Of a stretch of 64,000 bases of DNA, positions 1-8,379 are shown one piece after another. Each line of letters starts with the position of its first letter. Position 1 is the stretch's first letter. A program made the position numbers and the translations under genes. This stretch comes from Kitasatospora sp. GAS204B (GTDB lineage: Bacteria; Actinomycetota; Actinomycetes; Streptomycetales; Streptomycetaceae), in assembly GCF_029892155.1 (NCBI RefSeq), contig NZ_JARZAG010000024.1, forward strand, positions 60,590-124,589, in the 5' to 3' direction. The notes beneath the pieces were generated by a model. That model worked only from the letters and a program-made list of their open reading frames with translations. It had not been told where the DNA came from and made no database searches.

Positions 1-177
1 GGTCCGGCTGTCGGTGCCGGAGGTCGGGGCCGGTGCGTCGGCGGCGGCGAAGGAGATCGGTGCCAGGGTCAGCGCGGTGGCCGCCCCGGCTATCAGGCCG
101 GTCCGCAGCAGCGCGCGGCGGCCGGGGTCCGGGTCGTCATCGGCGGTGTGGTGCCGGCAACTCTCGTCGTTGCACAC
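1..177 (-). CDS. Tat-type secreted protein, N-terminal part (runs off window)
   Basis: Only the first 59 codons are inside the window; the 3' end is cut by the left edge. A GTG start at 177 is preceded by a GAGGGAGG ribosome binding site. The N-terminus is polar, then carries an Arg-Arg pair (GRRALLRTG) followed by a hydrophobic stretch and an Ala-rich cleavage region (SFAAADA), which is the layout of a twin-arginine signal peptide. A short Cys/His segment (CNDESCRHH) precedes the signal. The mature domain is outside the window, so the function cannot be named. Confidence 0.6.
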   Translation of the reverse strand, partial: MCNDESCRHHTADDDPDPGRRALLRTGLIAGAATALTLAPISFAAADAPAPTSGTDSRT

Positions 178-250
178 GGTGCGGTCCTCCCTCGACGGGT
201 CCTTCTCCGCTGCCTTCCCCGCCCGGTGACGCCATGACGAGCGGGGCACG

Positions 251-272
251 ACCGACGGGCAACCGACGGGCA
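251..272. repeat. 11-bp perfect tandem duplication
   Basis: The 11-mer accgacgggca is present twice without spacing, at 251-261 and 262-272, in the short gap between the YciI-like gene and the secreted-protein gene. It lies upstream of the minus-strand secreted gene. No function is known. Confidence 0.5.
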
Positions 273-294
273 ACCAGTTGGCCCCGGCCCGCCG

Positions 295-591
295 TCAGTT
301 CGGGTGCACCGCCAGCGACTCCAGCGCGGGCGCCGTCTTGGTCGGCAGGAACTCCACCACCTGGTACTCGGCAGCGCCCGCCTTCTTGAACGGGTCCTCG
401 GCCAGCACCGCGTCCAGCGCCGCCGGGCTCGCCGCCTGCGCCAGGATCACCCCGCCGGTGCGCGGGACCCGGCGGCCGGAGGCGAGGAAGGCGCCCGTCG
501 CGTAGTTCCGGTCCAGCCACTCCACATGAGCCGGGATCAGCTCGTCGATCCGCTCCAGCGAGGCGGTGTAGGTCAGGGTGACGACGAACAT
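295..591 (-). CDS. YciI family protein
   Basis: A 98-residue protein starting MFVVTLTYTASLERIDEL. It matches the small alpha/beta-barrel YciI-like family: N-terminal beta strand, PAHVEWLDRNYATG segment with the family's His, then a SGRRVPRTGGVILAQA strand-turn and a C-terminal half ending in an EFLPTK strand. YciI-like proteins are small dimeric proteins, some of them enzymes, with mostly unknown substrates. A longer reading extends upstream to 630, but the extra residues look non-native and the Met at 591 fits the family start. No operon partner is clear; the htpX-like stop is about 40 bp upstream. Confidence 0.75.
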   Translation of the reverse strand: MFVVTLTYTASLERIDELIPAHVEWLDRNYATGAFLASGRRVPRTGGVILAQAASPAALDAVLAEDPFKKAGAAEYQVVEFLPTKTAPALESLAVHPN

Positions 592-631
592 GAGCGGGCC
601 TCCGGCGGCTCGGGGTGCGGTCGGGGCCACG

Positions 632-1489
632 TTACCGCCCGGCCATCCGCTCCAGCCTGGCGATCCGCTCGCCCATCGGCGGGTGGGTGGCGAACAGCCG
701 GGTGCCGGCGTCGCCGGTGCGGAACGGGCTGGCGATCATCATGTGGCTGGCCGTCTGCAGCTGGGGCTCGGGGGGCAGCGGGAGGCGTTGGGTGCCGGTC
801 TCCAGCTTGCGCAGCGCGCCGGCCAGGGCGAGCGGGTCGCCGGTGATCCGGGCACCGTCGGCGTCGGCCTGGTACTCGCGGGAGCGGCTGACGGCCAGCT
901 GGATCATGGTCGCGGCGAGCGGGCCCAGGATCATGATGGCGAGGACGCCAAGGAGCCCGGGTCCGTCGTCGTCCTCGCTGCGGCCGAACGGGATCAGCCA
1001 GGCGAAATTCACCAGGAACATGATCACCGAGGCCAGCGCTCCGGCCACCGAGGAGATCAGGATGTCGCGACTGTAGACGTGGCTGAGTTCATGGCCGATC
1101 ACCCCGCGCAGCTCCCGCTCGTCCAGCAGGCGCAGGATGCCGTCGGTGCAGCAGACGGCCGCGTTGCGCGGGTTGCGGCCGGTGGCGAAGGCGTTGGGGG
1201 CCTCGGTCGGCGAGAGGTAGAGGCGGGGCATCGGCTGCCGGGCGGCGGTGGAGAGCTCGCGGACGATCCGGTAGAGCCCGGGGGCCTCGATCTCGCTGAC
1301 CGGGCGGGCCCGCATCGCGCGCAGTGCCAGCCTGTCGCTGTTCCAGTAGGCGTAGCCGTTGGTCGCCAGGGCGACGAACAGGCCGATGAGCAGGCCCGTG
1401 CGACCGAAGAAGCTGCCGATCAGCAGGATCAGTGCCGACAGTCCACCGAGGAGGACGGCCGTCCTCAGTCCGTTGTGCTGGCGGTGCAC
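632..1489 (-). CDS. htpX: HtpX-like M48 zinc metalloprotease, membrane bound
   Basis: A 285-residue integral membrane protease of the M48B family, which in other bacteria degrades misfolded membrane proteins on the cytosolic face. The zinc motif HELSH is at about residues 133-137, with a downstream zinc-ligand region in SREYQADADGA. Two N-terminal hydrophobic segments (about 9-50) and two central ones match HtpX topology, and the length matches the usual 285-290. The start is GTG at 1489 behind GGAGGGG at good spacing; an in-frame start at 1621 would add about 44 unrelated residues. It lies directly downstream of the minus-strand nuo operon, about 150 bp after nuoN, so it may serve quality control of that membrane complex (inference). 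Confidence 0.9.
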   Translation of the reverse strand: MHRQHNGLRTAVLLGGLSALILLIGSFFGRTGLLIGLFVALATNGYAYWNSDRLALRAMRARPVSEIEAPGLYRIVRELSTAARQPMPRLYLSPTEAPNAFATGRNPRNAAVCCTDGILRLLDERELRGVIGHELSHVYSRDILISSVAGALASVIMFLVNFAWLIPFGRSEDDDGPGLLGVLAIMILGPLAATMIQLAVSRSREYQADADGARITGDPLALAGALRKLETGTQRLPLPPEPQLQTASHMMIASPFRTGDAGTRLFATHPPMGERIARLERMAGR

Positions 1490-1639
1490 GGCAGCCCCTC
1501 CAAGTGGTGCGGTGGGAAGCCCTCTGTTCACATCCCTCTGTGCTTGGTCAACGGTGGACGTCGGGGCCCAGGTTCCCTTCCTCGCACGGCAGCGGGCCGT
1601 GCGCATCCCGACGATTCGCACGCACGAGCTGGACGCCAG

Positions 1640-3196
1640 CTAGAAGAGGCTCCCCGAGACCACCTGGAGCACCAGCTGCGGCGCCGCCGAGAGCACCACG
1701 GCGGCCGCCGCGGTCAGCCCGAGGGTGGCGGCCAGCGGCCTGGGCACCCGGCTCGTGGCGGCCTCGGTGCCGGGCACGAAGAGCTTCGCCAGCCAGAACA
1801 GGTAGTAGTACAGGGCGATCACCACATTGACCGCCATCAGCACCGCGAGCCAGCCCAGACCCGCGTTCACGGCGGCCTGGAAGACCACCACCTTGCCGAA
1901 CAGTCCGACCACGCCCGGCGGCAGTCCGGCCAGGCAGAGCAGGAAGAAGGCCAGCGCCAGCGCGGCCCAGCGGTTGCGGGCGAACAGGCCCCGGTAGTCG
2001 TCCAGCCGGTTGGCCGGGCTGGTCCTGGCCACCACCGCCGCCACCCCGAAGGCACCCAGGTTGACCAGGCCGTAGATCAGCGCGTAGGCCGCCGTGGCGC
2101 CCAGCGGATGGGCCGTCCCCGCGTAGCCGGCGGCGGCCAGCGGGACCAGCAGGTAGCCCGCCTGGGCCACCGAGGACCAGGCCAGCAGGCGCACCGCGCC
2201 CTGCGCCGAGTCGGACCGCTGGCGCAGCGCGGCCACGTTGCCGGTCGTCATGGTGACGGCGGCGACCACCGCGAGCAGCAGGCCCCAGGTGTGGCCGTAG
2301 GGGCGGAAGGCGAGGTTGGTGACCAGCGCCAGGCCCGCGAAGCCGGCCGCCTTGCCGACCACCGACAGGTAGCCGGCCACCGGCAGCGGGGCGCCGGCGT
2401 AGGTGTCGGGCACCCAGAAGTGGAACGGGACGGCGGCGACCTTGAAGGCGAAGCCGACCAGGGTCAGCGCGGCGCCCACCTCGGCCAGCGGCCCGAGCCG
2501 GCCCGGGACGTGCCCCAGGCCCTCGTTGATGGCGGCCAGGTGCAGGCTGCCGGTGGCGGCGTAGACGAAGCTGACGCCGAGCAGCATCACGGCGGTCGCG
2601 GTGACCGAGGAGAGGAAGAACTTCAGCGCGGCCTCGCCACCGCGCCCGTCGCGCTTGAAGGCGACCAGCGCGAACGAGGGCAGCGAGACCACCTCGAGCG
2701 CGATCACCAGGGTGGCCAGGTCCCGGGCGGCGGGCAGCAGCGCGGCCCCGGCGGCGCTGCTGAGCAGCAGGAACCAGTACTCGCCGGCCGGCAGCCGGTC
2801 CTCGTCGACCGCGTGCAGCGAGAGCAGCGCGGCGATCAGCGCGCCGCCGAGCGCGAGCAGCTGGAAGACCAGTGCGAAGTGGTCGGCCACGTAGGAGCAG
2901 CTGCCGAGGCCGCCCGGCAGGCAGAAGGTCGCACGCGGCGCGCCGCCGGTCAGCGGCAGCAGCGCGAGCAGCGCGAGGGCCAGGCCCCCGATGCTGAGCG
3001 GGCCGAGCAGCCGCTTGCCGGATTCCGGCAGCAGCAGGTCGGCGAGCAGCACCAGCAGCGCGGCCACCGCGGCGATCAGCGGCGGGGCGATCGCCACCCA
3101 GTCGATGGACTGGATCAGCGCGCCGGGGTGGGCGACGGCGAGCAGCGAGGTCGGGTTCACGGCGGAGGGCCCCAGGGGGTGAAGGGTGCTGATCAT
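1640..3196 (-). CDS. nuoN: NADH-quinone oxidoreductase subunit N
   Basis: A 518-residue multi-spanning protein of the proton-translocating antiporter family (NuoL/M/N). About fourteen hydrophobic segments are visible. Family signatures include a conserved Lys in a transmembrane helix (GFAFKVAAVPFHFWVPD) and the glutamate-bearing early helices. In complex I this subunit is one of three proton channels in the membrane arm. It is last in a tightly packed operon, starting 3 nt after the nuoM stop. It belongs to a reduced nuo set with no nuoD, E, F or G. Confidence 0.95.
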   Translation of the reverse strand: MISTLHPLGPSAVNPTSLLAVAHPGALIQSIDWVAIAPPLIAAVAALLVLLADLLLPESGKRLLGPLSIGGLALALLALLPLTGGAPRATFCLPGGLGSCSYVADHFALVFQLLALGGALIAALLSLHAVDEDRLPAGEYWFLLLSSAAGAALLPAARDLATLVIALEVVSLPSFALVAFKRDGRGGEAALKFFLSSVTATAVMLLGVSFVYAATGSLHLAAINEGLGHVPGRLGPLAEVGAALTLVGFAFKVAAVPFHFWVPDTYAGAPLPVAGYLSVVGKAAGFAGLALVTNLAFRPYGHTWGLLLAVVAAVTMTTGNVAALRQRSDSAQGAVRLLAWSSVAQAGYLLVPLAAAGYAGTAHPLGATAAYALIYGLVNLGAFGVAAVVARTSPANRLDDYRGLFARNRWAALALAFFLLCLAGLPPGVVGLFGKVVVFQAAVNAGLGWLAVLMAVNVVIALYYYLFWLAKLFVPGTEAATSRVPRPLAATLGLTAAAAVVLSAAPQLVLQVVSGSLF

Positions 3197-3199
3197 CGG

Positions 3200-4759
3200 T
3201 CAGCCACCTGCCAGCAGCTGCTTGACGGCCGGATCGAAGAGCCCGAGCAGCAGCGCCGGCCAGAGCCCGGCCGCCAGGGTCAGCGCGGCCAGCGGGGTCC
3301 AGCTGACCGCCTCGTACGGGCGCAGCTCGGCCGGCTCGGCGACGGCCGGCTGGGCCGGATCGCCCATGCAGACCCGGCGCACCATGGTCAGCAGGTAGGC
3401 GGCGGTCAGCAGGGTGCCCAGACCCGCCAGCACCATGAAGGTGACGAAGGCCCGCCGGGAGAGACCCGCGGCCGGATCGAAGGCGCCGAACATCGCCAGC
3501 ACCTCGCCCCAGAAGCCGGCCAGCCCCGGCAGGCCGAGGCTGGCCACCGCGGCGAAGGCGAGCAGCGCGCCCAGTCGCGGCGCGCGCCCGTAGAGCGCGG
3601 CGCCGGTGGCCCCGGCCAGGGTGTCCAGGTCCGCCGTCCCGTAGCGGTCCTTCAGCGCGCCGACGATGAAGAAGAGCAGGCCGGTGATCAGGCCGTGGGC
3701 GATGTTGGCGAAGAGCGCGCCGTTCACCCCCACCGGGGTGAGCGAGGCGATGCCCAGCAGCACGAAGCCCATGTGGCCCACCGAGGAGAAGGCGATCAGC
3801 CGCTTCAGGTCGCCCTTGCGGCCCGGCCGGGCGAGCGCGAGGCAGGCCAGCGAGCCGTAGACGATGCCGACCGCGGCCAGCGCCCCGAGGTAGGGGGCCA
3901 GCGTGTGGGCGCCCTGCGGCACCACCGGCAGCAGCACCCGGACCAGGCCGTAGGTGCCCATCTTGAGCAGCACGCCGGCCAGCAGCACCGAGCCGACGGT
4001 GGGCGCCGAGGTGTGCGCGTCCGGCAGCCAGCTGTGCAGCGGCCAGGCCGGCGCCTTGACCAGCAGGCCCAGACCGATCGCCAGCGCGGCCAGCACCTGG
4101 GTGCTGTGCGAGAGCCCGTGGCCGTGCGCGGCGGCCAGCGCCGTCATGTCGAAGGTGCCCGCCTTGAGGCCGATCAGCAGGAAGCCGAGCAGCATCACCG
4201 CGGAGCCGAGCAGGGTGTAGAGGATGAACCGGTTGGCCGAGGCCGTCCGGGCGCCGCTGCCCCAGCGCGCGATCAGGAAGAACATCGGGATCAGCACGAT
4301 CTCGAAGGCGACGAAGAAGAGCAGCAGGTCGAGCACCAGGAAGGTGCCCAGCATGCCCACTTCGAGCAGCAGGAAGAGCCCGGTGAAGACCCGCGCCGAC
4401 GGGGTGCCTTCGCCACTCGGAAGCCGCTTGGTCGAGTAGAGCGCGCAGAGGAAGGTGAGCAGCGCGGTCAGCACCACCAGCGGCAGCGAGATGCCGTCCA
4501 CGCCGAGGTGGAAGCGGACTCCGAGGGCCGGGATCCAGGGCAGGTTCACCGTGCCCTGCATCCGGCTCGGGTGGACGTGGTCGAAGACGGCGGTCAGCGC
4601 CACGGCCAGCGCCAGCACCAGCCCGGTGACCACGGCGTTGAAGCGCAGCGCGCGGCGGTCCTGGGTCTCGGCGTCCGGGCCGAAGAGGCCGGCCGGGGCC
4701 AGCGTGACGGCGGCGCCGAGCAGCGGCAGCACCAGGAGGGCGATGAGGAGCGCGTTCAT
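3200..4759 (-). CDS. nuoM: NADH-quinone oxidoreductase subunit M
   Basis: A 519-residue antiporter-like subunit. Typical NuoM features are the acidic helix AFEIVLIPMFFLIARWG, the Lys helix LLVKAPAWPLHSWLPDAHTSAP and the repeated IAFSSVGHMGFVLLG segment. It forms a proton channel in the membrane arm of complex I. The ATG start at 4759 has GGGAG upstream. A 58-nt gap separates it from the nuoL stop, the widest gap within the operon. Confidence 0.96.
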   Translation of the reverse strand: MNALLIALLVLPLLGAAVTLAPAGLFGPDAETQDRRALRFNAVVTGLVLALAVALTAVFDHVHPSRMQGTVNLPWIPALGVRFHLGVDGISLPLVVLTALLTFLCALYSTKRLPSGEGTPSARVFTGLFLLLEVGMLGTFLVLDLLLFFVAFEIVLIPMFFLIARWGSGARTASANRFILYTLLGSAVMLLGFLLIGLKAGTFDMTALAAAHGHGLSHSTQVLAALAIGLGLLVKAPAWPLHSWLPDAHTSAPTVGSVLLAGVLLKMGTYGLVRVLLPVVPQGAHTLAPYLGALAAVGIVYGSLACLALARPGRKGDLKRLIAFSSVGHMGFVLLGIASLTPVGVNGALFANIAHGLITGLLFFIVGALKDRYGTADLDTLAGATGAALYGRAPRLGALLAFAAVASLGLPGLAGFWGEVLAMFGAFDPAAGLSRRAFVTFMVLAGLGTLLTAAYLLTMVRRVCMGDPAQPAVAEPAELRPYEAVSWTPLAALTLAAGLWPALLLGLFDPAVKQLLAGG

Positions 4760-4817
4760 CGGGGACTCCCTGAGCGGGCCGGGGCGGACGGGTGACGGGT
4801 GATCAGCTGAAGGTGCC

Positions 4818-6821
4818 TCATGTACCGACCGCCACGAAGACCGCGATCAGCACCACGCCGGCCAGCAGCGCGCTCAGATAGGTCTGCGCGTTGCCGGTCT
4901 GGCTGCGCCGCACCACCCAGCCGAGCAGCTTGGCCGTCCCGCCGGAGGCCTGGACGTAGCCCTCGACCACCTCGCGGTCCAGGAACTTGACCAGTTCGGC
5001 GGCGGCCACCGTCGGGCGCACGAAGGCCAGGCTGTAGAGCCGGTCCAGGTGGAAGCCGTGCTGCGCCGGGCCGTGCAGCGGGCCGAGCAGCACCCGGCCC
5101 GGGTCGGGCACCGGCGCGGCCGCCTCGGCCGGACTCCGCCGGGCCTTGGCGGTGGCGGTGCGCCAGGCCGCGTAGCCGATCAGCACACCGGCCAGCGCGA
5201 CCCCGGTGCCGAGCACGGCGGTGGGCAGGCTCGGCCGCAGCGAGCCGCCGTCCAGCAGCTTGGGCAGCCAGTCGGTGCGCAGGCTGCTCACGCCGAAGCC
5301 GATCGTGGGCACCGCCAGCACCCAGAGCGGCCAGCGCATCGCGGCCGGCTCGCTCTGCCCGGGGTCGGCCTCGTCGAGCTCGGGCGAGTAGGGTGCGCCC
5401 GGCTCGGCGACGGGCGCCGCAGCAGTTGCCTGGGCCTTGGCCGCCTGAGCCGCCCGGCGGCTCGGGAAGGCGAGCAGCCAGAGCCGGGTCGCGTAGACGG
5501 CGGTGAGCAGCGCGGTCAGCAGTCCCGTGACCAGCACGATCCAGCCGGCCACCTGCGGCACCGCGGCGGCGGGGCCGACGCCGTTGGTCAGCGCGTCCCC
5601 GGTGGCCGCGTGCTCGGCGGCCGTGAGCACCGACTCCTTGCTGAAGAACCCCGAGAACGGCGGCAGGCCGACCAGCGCGACCAGGCCGATGCCCAGCGTC
5701 CAGCGGGCGTCCGGCACCCGGTCGCGCAGCCCGGGCAGCCGGGACATCGCGGAGAGCGAGTTGGTGTGCGCGGCGTGGATCAGCACGCCGGCGGCCAGGA
5801 ACAGCAGCGCCTTGAAGGCGCCGTGGCTGACCAGGTGGAAGACCGCCGCCTCACGGTCGCCGCTGGCCAGCGCGCCGGCCATGTAGCCGAGCTGGCCGAC
5901 CGTGGAGTAGGCGAGCACCCGCTTGATGTCGTCCTGGGCCAGCGCGCAGAGCGCCGAGCCGACCATGGTCACCCCGGCCATCACCGCCAGCACCACCAGC
6001 GCGGCGCCGGAGAGCAGGAAGACCGGCAGCAGCCGGGCCACCAGGTAGATGCCGGCCGCGACCATGGTGGCCGCGTGGATCAGCGCGGAGACCGGGGTGG
6101 GGCCGGCCATCGCGTCCGGGAGCCAGGTGTGCAGCGGGAACTGCGCGCTCTTGCCGGCCACACCGGCCAGCAGCAGCAGCGCGATCAGCGTCGGGTGGTG
6201 CAGCTGCCCGTGCGCGGCGGCCGCCAGCACGCCCTGGATCCGGAAGGTCCCGGCGTCGGCACCGAGCAGGAAGATGCCGAACAGGAACGGCACGTCGCCC
6301 AGCTTGGTGACCAGGAAGGCCTTGAGCGAGGCGGCCCTGGCGTCCGCGGTCTCCCAGTGGTGGCCGATCAGGAAGTACGAGCAGATGCCCATGATCTCCC
6401 AGCCGACCAGCAGCAGGATCAGGTCGCCCGAGTAGACCACCAGGAACATCGCGGCGGTGAAGAGCGAGACCAGCGCGGCGTAGGACGGGTAGCGCGGGTC
6501 GGTGCGCAGGTAGGCCGTGGAGTAGATCTGGACGCAGGTGGCGACCACGCCGACCAGCACCGAGATCAGCGAGGTGTAGCCGTCCAGGTGCAGGCCGAGC
6601 CAGATCTCCGGGCCGCCGGTGGGGGTGAGCCGGGTGGCCACGTCCAGCGTGGCGCCGGTGCCCAGCTGCAGCGCGGTGACCAGGGCCAGCACGGCGGCGG
6701 CGGCCACCGGCAGGATCGCCAGCGGCCGGGCGTAGCCGGGGGCCCGGCGCCCGGTGGCGAACGTGGCGGCAGCGCCGAGCGCTGGCAGCGCCGGGACCAG
6801 CGCGGGGAGGGCGATGTTCAC
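4818..6821 (-). CDS. nuoL: NADH-quinone oxidoreductase subunit L
   Basis: A 667-residue subunit, the largest proton channel. The core motifs are EIMGICSYFLIGHHW, SAQFPLHTWLPDAMAGPTPVSALIHAATMVAAG and VLAYSTVGQLGYM. A C-terminal region with extra transmembrane segments and an Ala/Pro-rich loop is consistent with the long lateral helix region of NuoL. The start is GTG at 6821, overlapping the nuoK stop by 4 nt (GTGA), so the two are translationally coupled. The reading frame stays open upstream, but that extension is a shadow of nuoJ/K. Confidence 0.95.
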   Translation of the reverse strand: MNIALPALVPALPALGAAATFATGRRAPGYARPLAILPVAAAAVLALVTALQLGTGATLDVATRLTPTGGPEIWLGLHLDGYTSLISVLVGVVATCVQIYSTAYLRTDPRYPSYAALVSLFTAAMFLVVYSGDLILLLVGWEIMGICSYFLIGHHWETADARAASLKAFLVTKLGDVPFLFGIFLLGADAGTFRIQGVLAAAAHGQLHHPTLIALLLLAGVAGKSAQFPLHTWLPDAMAGPTPVSALIHAATMVAAGIYLVARLLPVFLLSGAALVVLAVMAGVTMVGSALCALAQDDIKRVLAYSTVGQLGYMAGALASGDREAAVFHLVSHGAFKALLFLAAGVLIHAAHTNSLSAMSRLPGLRDRVPDARWTLGIGLVALVGLPPFSGFFSKESVLTAAEHAATGDALTNGVGPAAAVPQVAGWIVLVTGLLTALLTAVYATRLWLLAFPSRRAAQAAKAQATAAAPVAEPGAPYSPELDEADPGQSEPAAMRWPLWVLAVPTIGFGVSSLRTDWLPKLLDGGSLRPSLPTAVLGTGVALAGVLIGYAAWRTATAKARRSPAEAAAPVPDPGRVLLGPLHGPAQHGFHLDRLYSLAFVRPTVAAAELVKFLDREVVEGYVQASGGTAKLLGWVVRRSQTGNAQTYLSALLAGVVLIAVFVAVGT

Positions 6822-7195
6822 TTGACGGCCTGACCCTTCGCCGCGTTGTCGGTGGCCGCGCCGTCGAACTGGGCCGGGACCTCGGCGGCGCGGTCGCCGA
6901 GCGCCCGCAGCCGGTCCACGTCCGCGGTGCCGCGGGTCCGGAAGACCAGCAGCACGATCGCCAGGCCGAGGCCGATCTCGGCGGCGGCGATGGTGATGGC
7001 GAAGAGGGTGAGCGCCTGCCCGGCGTGCAGCGCGTCGCGCAGCCAGGCGTCGAAGGCGATCAGGTTGAGGTTGACGGCGTTGAGCATCAGCTCGACCGAC
7101 ATCAGCACCAGGATGGCGTTGCGCCGGGCGAGCAGGCCGTAGACGCCGATGCTGAAGAGCAGCGCGGCGAGCACGGCGGGGTAGGCGAGGTGCAT
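6818..7195 (-). CDS. nuoK: NADH-quinone oxidoreductase subunit K
   Basis: A 125-residue protein with three transmembrane helices. The signature glutamate segments are MSVELMLNAVNLNLIAF and AAAEIGLGLAIVLLVFR; these two buried glutamates are needed for proton coupling in NuoK. A C-terminal tail of about 30 residues is longer than in most homologues, which are near 100 residues. It starts 6 nt after the nuoJ stop and overlaps nuoL by 4 nt. Confidence 0.95.
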   Translation of the reverse strand: MHLAYPAVLAALLFSIGVYGLLARRNAILVLMSVELMLNAVNLNLIAFDAWLRDALHAGQALTLFAITIAAAEIGLGLAIVLLVFRTRGTADVDRLRALGDRAAEVPAQFDGAATDNAAKGQAVK

Positions 7196-7201
7196 CGGCT
7201 G

Positions 7202-7843
7202 TCAGCGCTCCTGCTGCTGGGGGGCGGCGGTGGCGCCGGCGGGGCGCCGGGTGCGCAGCTTGCCCGGGCGGGGCTTGGCGTCGCCCTTGCCGGTCCGGGA
7301 GATCACGATCGCGCCGACCAGCGCGGCCAGCAGCAGCACCGAGAGCGCCTCGAAGGGCAGCACCCAGTACCGGAACAGGCTGGCGCCGGTCACGGCGGTG
7401 CTGCCGCCGCCCGCGCCCAGGTCGATCCAGGAGGTCCGGAAGGCGTCGACCACCAGGGTCACCAGGGTGCCGGCCGAGGCCAGCGCGACGCCGAGGGCGA
7501 TCCAACGGTTGCCCGAGTCGGCGTCCGGCGAGCGGCCGATCGGCGCCCGGGTGAGCATCAGGCCGAAGAGCACCAGGACGACCACCGAGCCGAGGTAGAT
7601 CAGCACCTGCACCCAGGCCACGAACTCGGCGGTGAGCAGCAGGAACTCGATCGCCAGGCCGCCGAGCGTGACGACCAGCCAGAGTGCGGCGTGCACCAGT
7701 TGCTTGGTGGTCACCGAGATCAGCGCGGAGCCGAGCACGGCGAGGCCGACCAGCACGAAGACGATCTCCACGCCGGTCGGCGAGAGGAAGCCGCGGGCCG
7801 CGGGGCTCAGCGAGCCGGTCGCGGCGAGCAGGGCGGAGCTCAT
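7202..7843 (-). CDS. nuoJ: NADH-quinone oxidoreductase subunit J
   Basis: A 213-residue protein with about five transmembrane helices. The segment LVVTLGGLAIEFLLLTAEFVAWVQVLIYLGSVVVLVLFG is the NuoJ signature, including the flexible TM3 region. The Arg-rich C-terminus (RPGKLRTRRPAG) is a soluble tail. It starts at an ATG overlapping the nuoI stop (ATGA), indicating coupled translation. Confidence 0.95.
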   Translation of the reverse strand: MSSALLAATGSLSPAARGFLSPTGVEIVFVLVGLAVLGSALISVTTKQLVHAALWLVVTLGGLAIEFLLLTAEFVAWVQVLIYLGSVVVLVLFGLMLTRAPIGRSPDADSGNRWIALGVALASAGTLVTLVVDAFRTSWIDLGAGGGSTAVTGASLFRYWVLPFEALSVLLLAALVGAIVISRTGKGDAKPRPGKLRTRRPAGATAAPQQQER

Positions 7844-8379
7844 GCGCCGTCACCCCCGGCGGCGGCCGCCAGCTTCTCGGCGGCCTTGCGGGCGCCGGCG
7901 ATCTCCTTGGGCTCCTCGGCGGCCGGGTCCAGGGCCGGCGGGGCCGGCACGGTCCACATCCACTCGCGCAGCTTCTCCCGCTCGTGGGTCAGCTCGAGGA
8001 TGTCGGTCTCCGCGTACTCGAACTCGGGCGACCAGAAGAGCGCGTCGAACGGGCAGACCTCGATGCAGATCCCGCAGTACATGCAGAGCGAGAAGTCGAT
8101 GGCGAAACGGTCCAGCACGTTGCGGGTGCGGGCCCGCGCGTTCGGCTCGACCGCCGGCAGGGTCTCCTTGTGCGAGTCGATGTAGATGCACCAGTCCGGG
8201 CACTCCCGGGCGCAGAGCATGCAGACGGTGCAGTTCTCCTCCAGCAGCCCGATCACGCCCCGGCTGCGCGGCGGCAGTTGCGGCTGCACCTCGGGGTACT
8301 GCGCGGTGACGGACTTGCGGGTCATGGTCCGCAGGGTGACGGCGAGGCCCTTGGCCAGGCCGGAGCCGGGAAGGTTCAC
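7840..8379 (-). CDS. nuoI: NADH-quinone oxidoreductase subunit I (8Fe ferredoxin-like)
   Basis: A 179-residue protein with two [4Fe-4S] motifs, CTVCMLCARECP and CMYCGICIEVCP, which bind clusters N6a and N6b that hand electrons to NuoB. The start is GTG at 8379, overlapping the nuoH stop, giving a 179-residue product of normal size. It has an Ala-rich C-terminal tail. In this operon it and NuoB are the only Fe-S subunits, because nuoE, F and G are missing. Confidence 0.95.
   Translation of the reverse strand: MNLPGSGLAKGLAVTLRTMTRKSVTAQYPEVQPQLPPRSRGVIGLLEENCTVCMLCARECPDWCIYIDSHKETLPAVEPNARARTRNVLDRFAIDFSLCMYCGICIEVCPFDALFWSPEFEYAETDILELTHEREKLREWMWTVPAPPALDPAAEEPKEIAGARKAAEKLAAAAGGDGA

Noticed and set aside
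578..4795. A 1405-codon open frame on the plus strand
   Set aside because: It is antisense to htpX and nuoN/M, has extreme Gln/Gly/Arg/His composition and no domain; it is the usual shadow of a high-GC coding frame.
5049..6833. A long plus-strand frame over nuoL
   Set aside because: Antisense shadow rich in Gly, Arg, Gln and His with no recognisable domain; nuoL is certain.
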